Below, piece by piece: positions 63,211-64,000 of a stretch of DNA of 64,000 bases. The notes beneath the pieces were generated by a model that was given only the letters and a program-made list of their open reading frames with translations, had not been told where the DNA came from and did no database searches. The DNA is from Bacteroidota bacterium. GTDB lineage: Bacteria > Bacteroidota > Bacteroidia > Chitinophagales > Chitinophagaceae. The stretch's first letter is position 1. Each line of letters starts with the position of its first letter. Position numbers and translations under genes: made by a program. The stretch is from assembly GCA_016868855.1 (NCBI GenBank), contig VGFP01000002.1:349210-413209 (forward strand), written 5' to 3'.

Positions 63211-64000
63211 CTAAAATTTTCCCGGTAACTGTGCTTTCAAGAACTCAATATATTTCATGGTTTCTTTGTCCTCCAGCATCTTCTTCAGGTTTCCTGGTGA
63301 TACAATATAGAAGCTGTATTTGTCGGCAGGCAACCAAGGAAAAACTTCTTTGGTTGAAACGGATTTCATTTTCTTCACATAACTGATTGCTTCTGCAGCA
63401 TCCGCGAAGAGGCTGATCAGGATATAAGGTGTTTCACCGATTTTGTCATTTCGGATTGAAAATGATTTTGAAAAATATTTCTCAGTATGATACCTGGCCA
63501 ATGCTCTCTTTGATTCATTTACATACACAATGTCAACCCCGTTCATCAGCATGATCACTCCATATGGTTCTTTGGGGTCAAATTGGTAGGCAGATGGAAT
63601 AATGGGTTTTTGTTCTGCAGCTTTTACCAGTTTTGAAGAATCTACTTTGAGCAAATTGTTGTCATCGCGGATCATCCTTTTCGGAGCAATGGCAGGTCTG
63701 GTGTCAACAACTTCCAATTCATCATCTTTCACTCTGGTTACCTTCATCGTCTTCAGTTGCGCTTCTATGGAATCTCTGTTTTTAAGCACTTCTCTCAACA
63801 CAACTGATTTGGAGGCAAGGGGTGAGTTTGGAGCGATTTTTTCAATATTGGAAAGTATTGCAATTGCGATGCTGTCCTTTCGCTCTTTGATATAATACAC
63901 CGCCTCAATATACAATAGCTGAGGAGTCCAATAGCTCTCGCCATATAGAGAGTCAGCCTGTTTTTTATTTGTCAATGCTTTGCTAAACTCACCACTGATG
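63211..64000 (-). CDS. PorW/SprE-like protein, C-terminal part (runs off the window)
   Basis: The frame stays open past the right edge; about 263 residues are visible and the 5' end lies outside the window. The visible start looks like a TPR segment (WTPQLLYIEAVYYIKERKDSIAIAILSNIEKIAPNSPLA). The C-terminal half has the pattern of the type IX secretion lipoprotein PorW/SprE (EPYGVIMLMNGVDIVYVNESKRALARYH, then KYSFYIVSPGNLKKML). It would belong to protein export or gliding. A TTG near 63975 is not the true start. The next gene leftward, PBP1A, is 46 bases away. Confidence 0.65.
   Translation of the reverse strand, partial: ISGEFSKALTNKKQADSLYGESYWTPQLLYIEAVYYIKERKDSIAIAILSNIEKIAPNSPLASKSVVLREVLKNRDSIEAQLKTMKVTRVKDDELEVVDTRPAIAPKRMIRDDNNLLKVDSSKLVKAAEQKPIIPSAYQFDPKEPYGVIMLMNGVDIVYVNESKRALARYHTEKYFSKSFSIRNDKIGETPYILISLFADAAEAISYVKKMKSVSTKEVFPWLPADKYSFYIVSPGNLKKMLEDKETMKYIEFLKAQLPGKF

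Noticed and set aside
1..64000. CRISPR arrays, IS elements, phage genes, tRNA and rRNA
   Set aside because: No regularly spaced repeats, transposase or integrase motifs, or cloverleaf-like segments were seen. No gap between genes is larger than about 200 bases.

Overview
The window looks like a chromosomal stretch from a member of the phylum Bacteroidota, probably the Chitinophagia/Saprospiria side, though family rank cannot be fixed by eye. Four things support this. Gene starts are repeatedly preceded by the Bacteroidota -7 promoter motif TAnnTTTG, and purine-rich Shine-Dalgarno sequences are not obvious. The window contains a PafA-type alkaline phosphatase, a DAHP synthase-chorismate mutase fusion and a split (alpha1/alpha2/beta) transhydrogenase. 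A PorW/SprE-like type IX secretion lipoprotein fragment lies at the right edge. Base composition is AT-leaning and even. I see no rRNA, tRNA, CRISPR array, IS element or prophage. Genes are very tightly packed: no gap exceeds 200 bases, and several convergent pairs overlap at their stop codons.

Layout. 1-5 kb: HAD phosphatase, a divergent acyltransferase, then a leftward block (mgtE, flavin-reductase-like protein, dipeptide epimerase, acyl-CoA thioesterase). 5-9.6 kb: SET-domain protein, shikimate kinase, DUF423 protein, ftsK, lolA. 9.6-11.4 kb (leftward): an alpha-oxoamine synthase of the sphingolipid/sulfonolipid type with ubiX. 11.5-18.2 kb: pafA, thyA, folA, a methyltransferase, and the transhydrogenase genes. 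18.2-25.9 kb: M28 peptidase, an RsmF-like rRNA methyltransferase, a small secreted protein, a Nudix hydrolase, folC (leftward), a glycosyltransferase and rsmG. 25.9-33 kb: PPOX-like protein, cardiolipin synthase, mutS, cysteine desulfurase, phosphoglucosamine mutase. 33-37.8 kb: PAP2 phosphatase, CNNM/CorC protein, an atypical SDR, kynureninase, pyrF. 37.8-45 kb: SGNH hydrolase, two unknown secreted proteins, rluD, lipB, an ACC-deaminase-like enzyme and an NDP-sugar nucleotidyltransferase.

Two regions stand out. At 43.96-45.95 kb an ECF-type sigma factor is followed by a single membrane protein that joins an anti-sigma-like cytoplasmic N-terminus to an HtrA-like extracytoplasmic serine protease. 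A tiny Ala/Asp/Thr-rich lipoprotein is transcribed divergently from it. At 47.75-55.3 kb a seven-gene operon (pheA, aminotransferase, tyrA, DAHP synthase-chorismate mutase, aroB, aroA, aroC) makes chorismate-derived phenylalanine and tyrosine. It is preceded by what reads as a complete ribosome-mediated attenuator: a consensus promoter, a 24-residue leader peptide with nine aromatic residues in a ten-residue stretch, and mutually exclusive antiterminator and terminator hairpins.

55.3-60.2 kb is a tightly spaced leftward six-gene operon (D-Ala-D-Ala dipeptidase, SDR, ROK sugar kinase, SIS protein, short MetE-like methyltransferase, UlaG-like hydrolase) that suggests cell-wall or amino-sugar salvage. 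The right end carries rlpA, a class A penicillin-binding protein and the truncated PorW/SprE-like gene.
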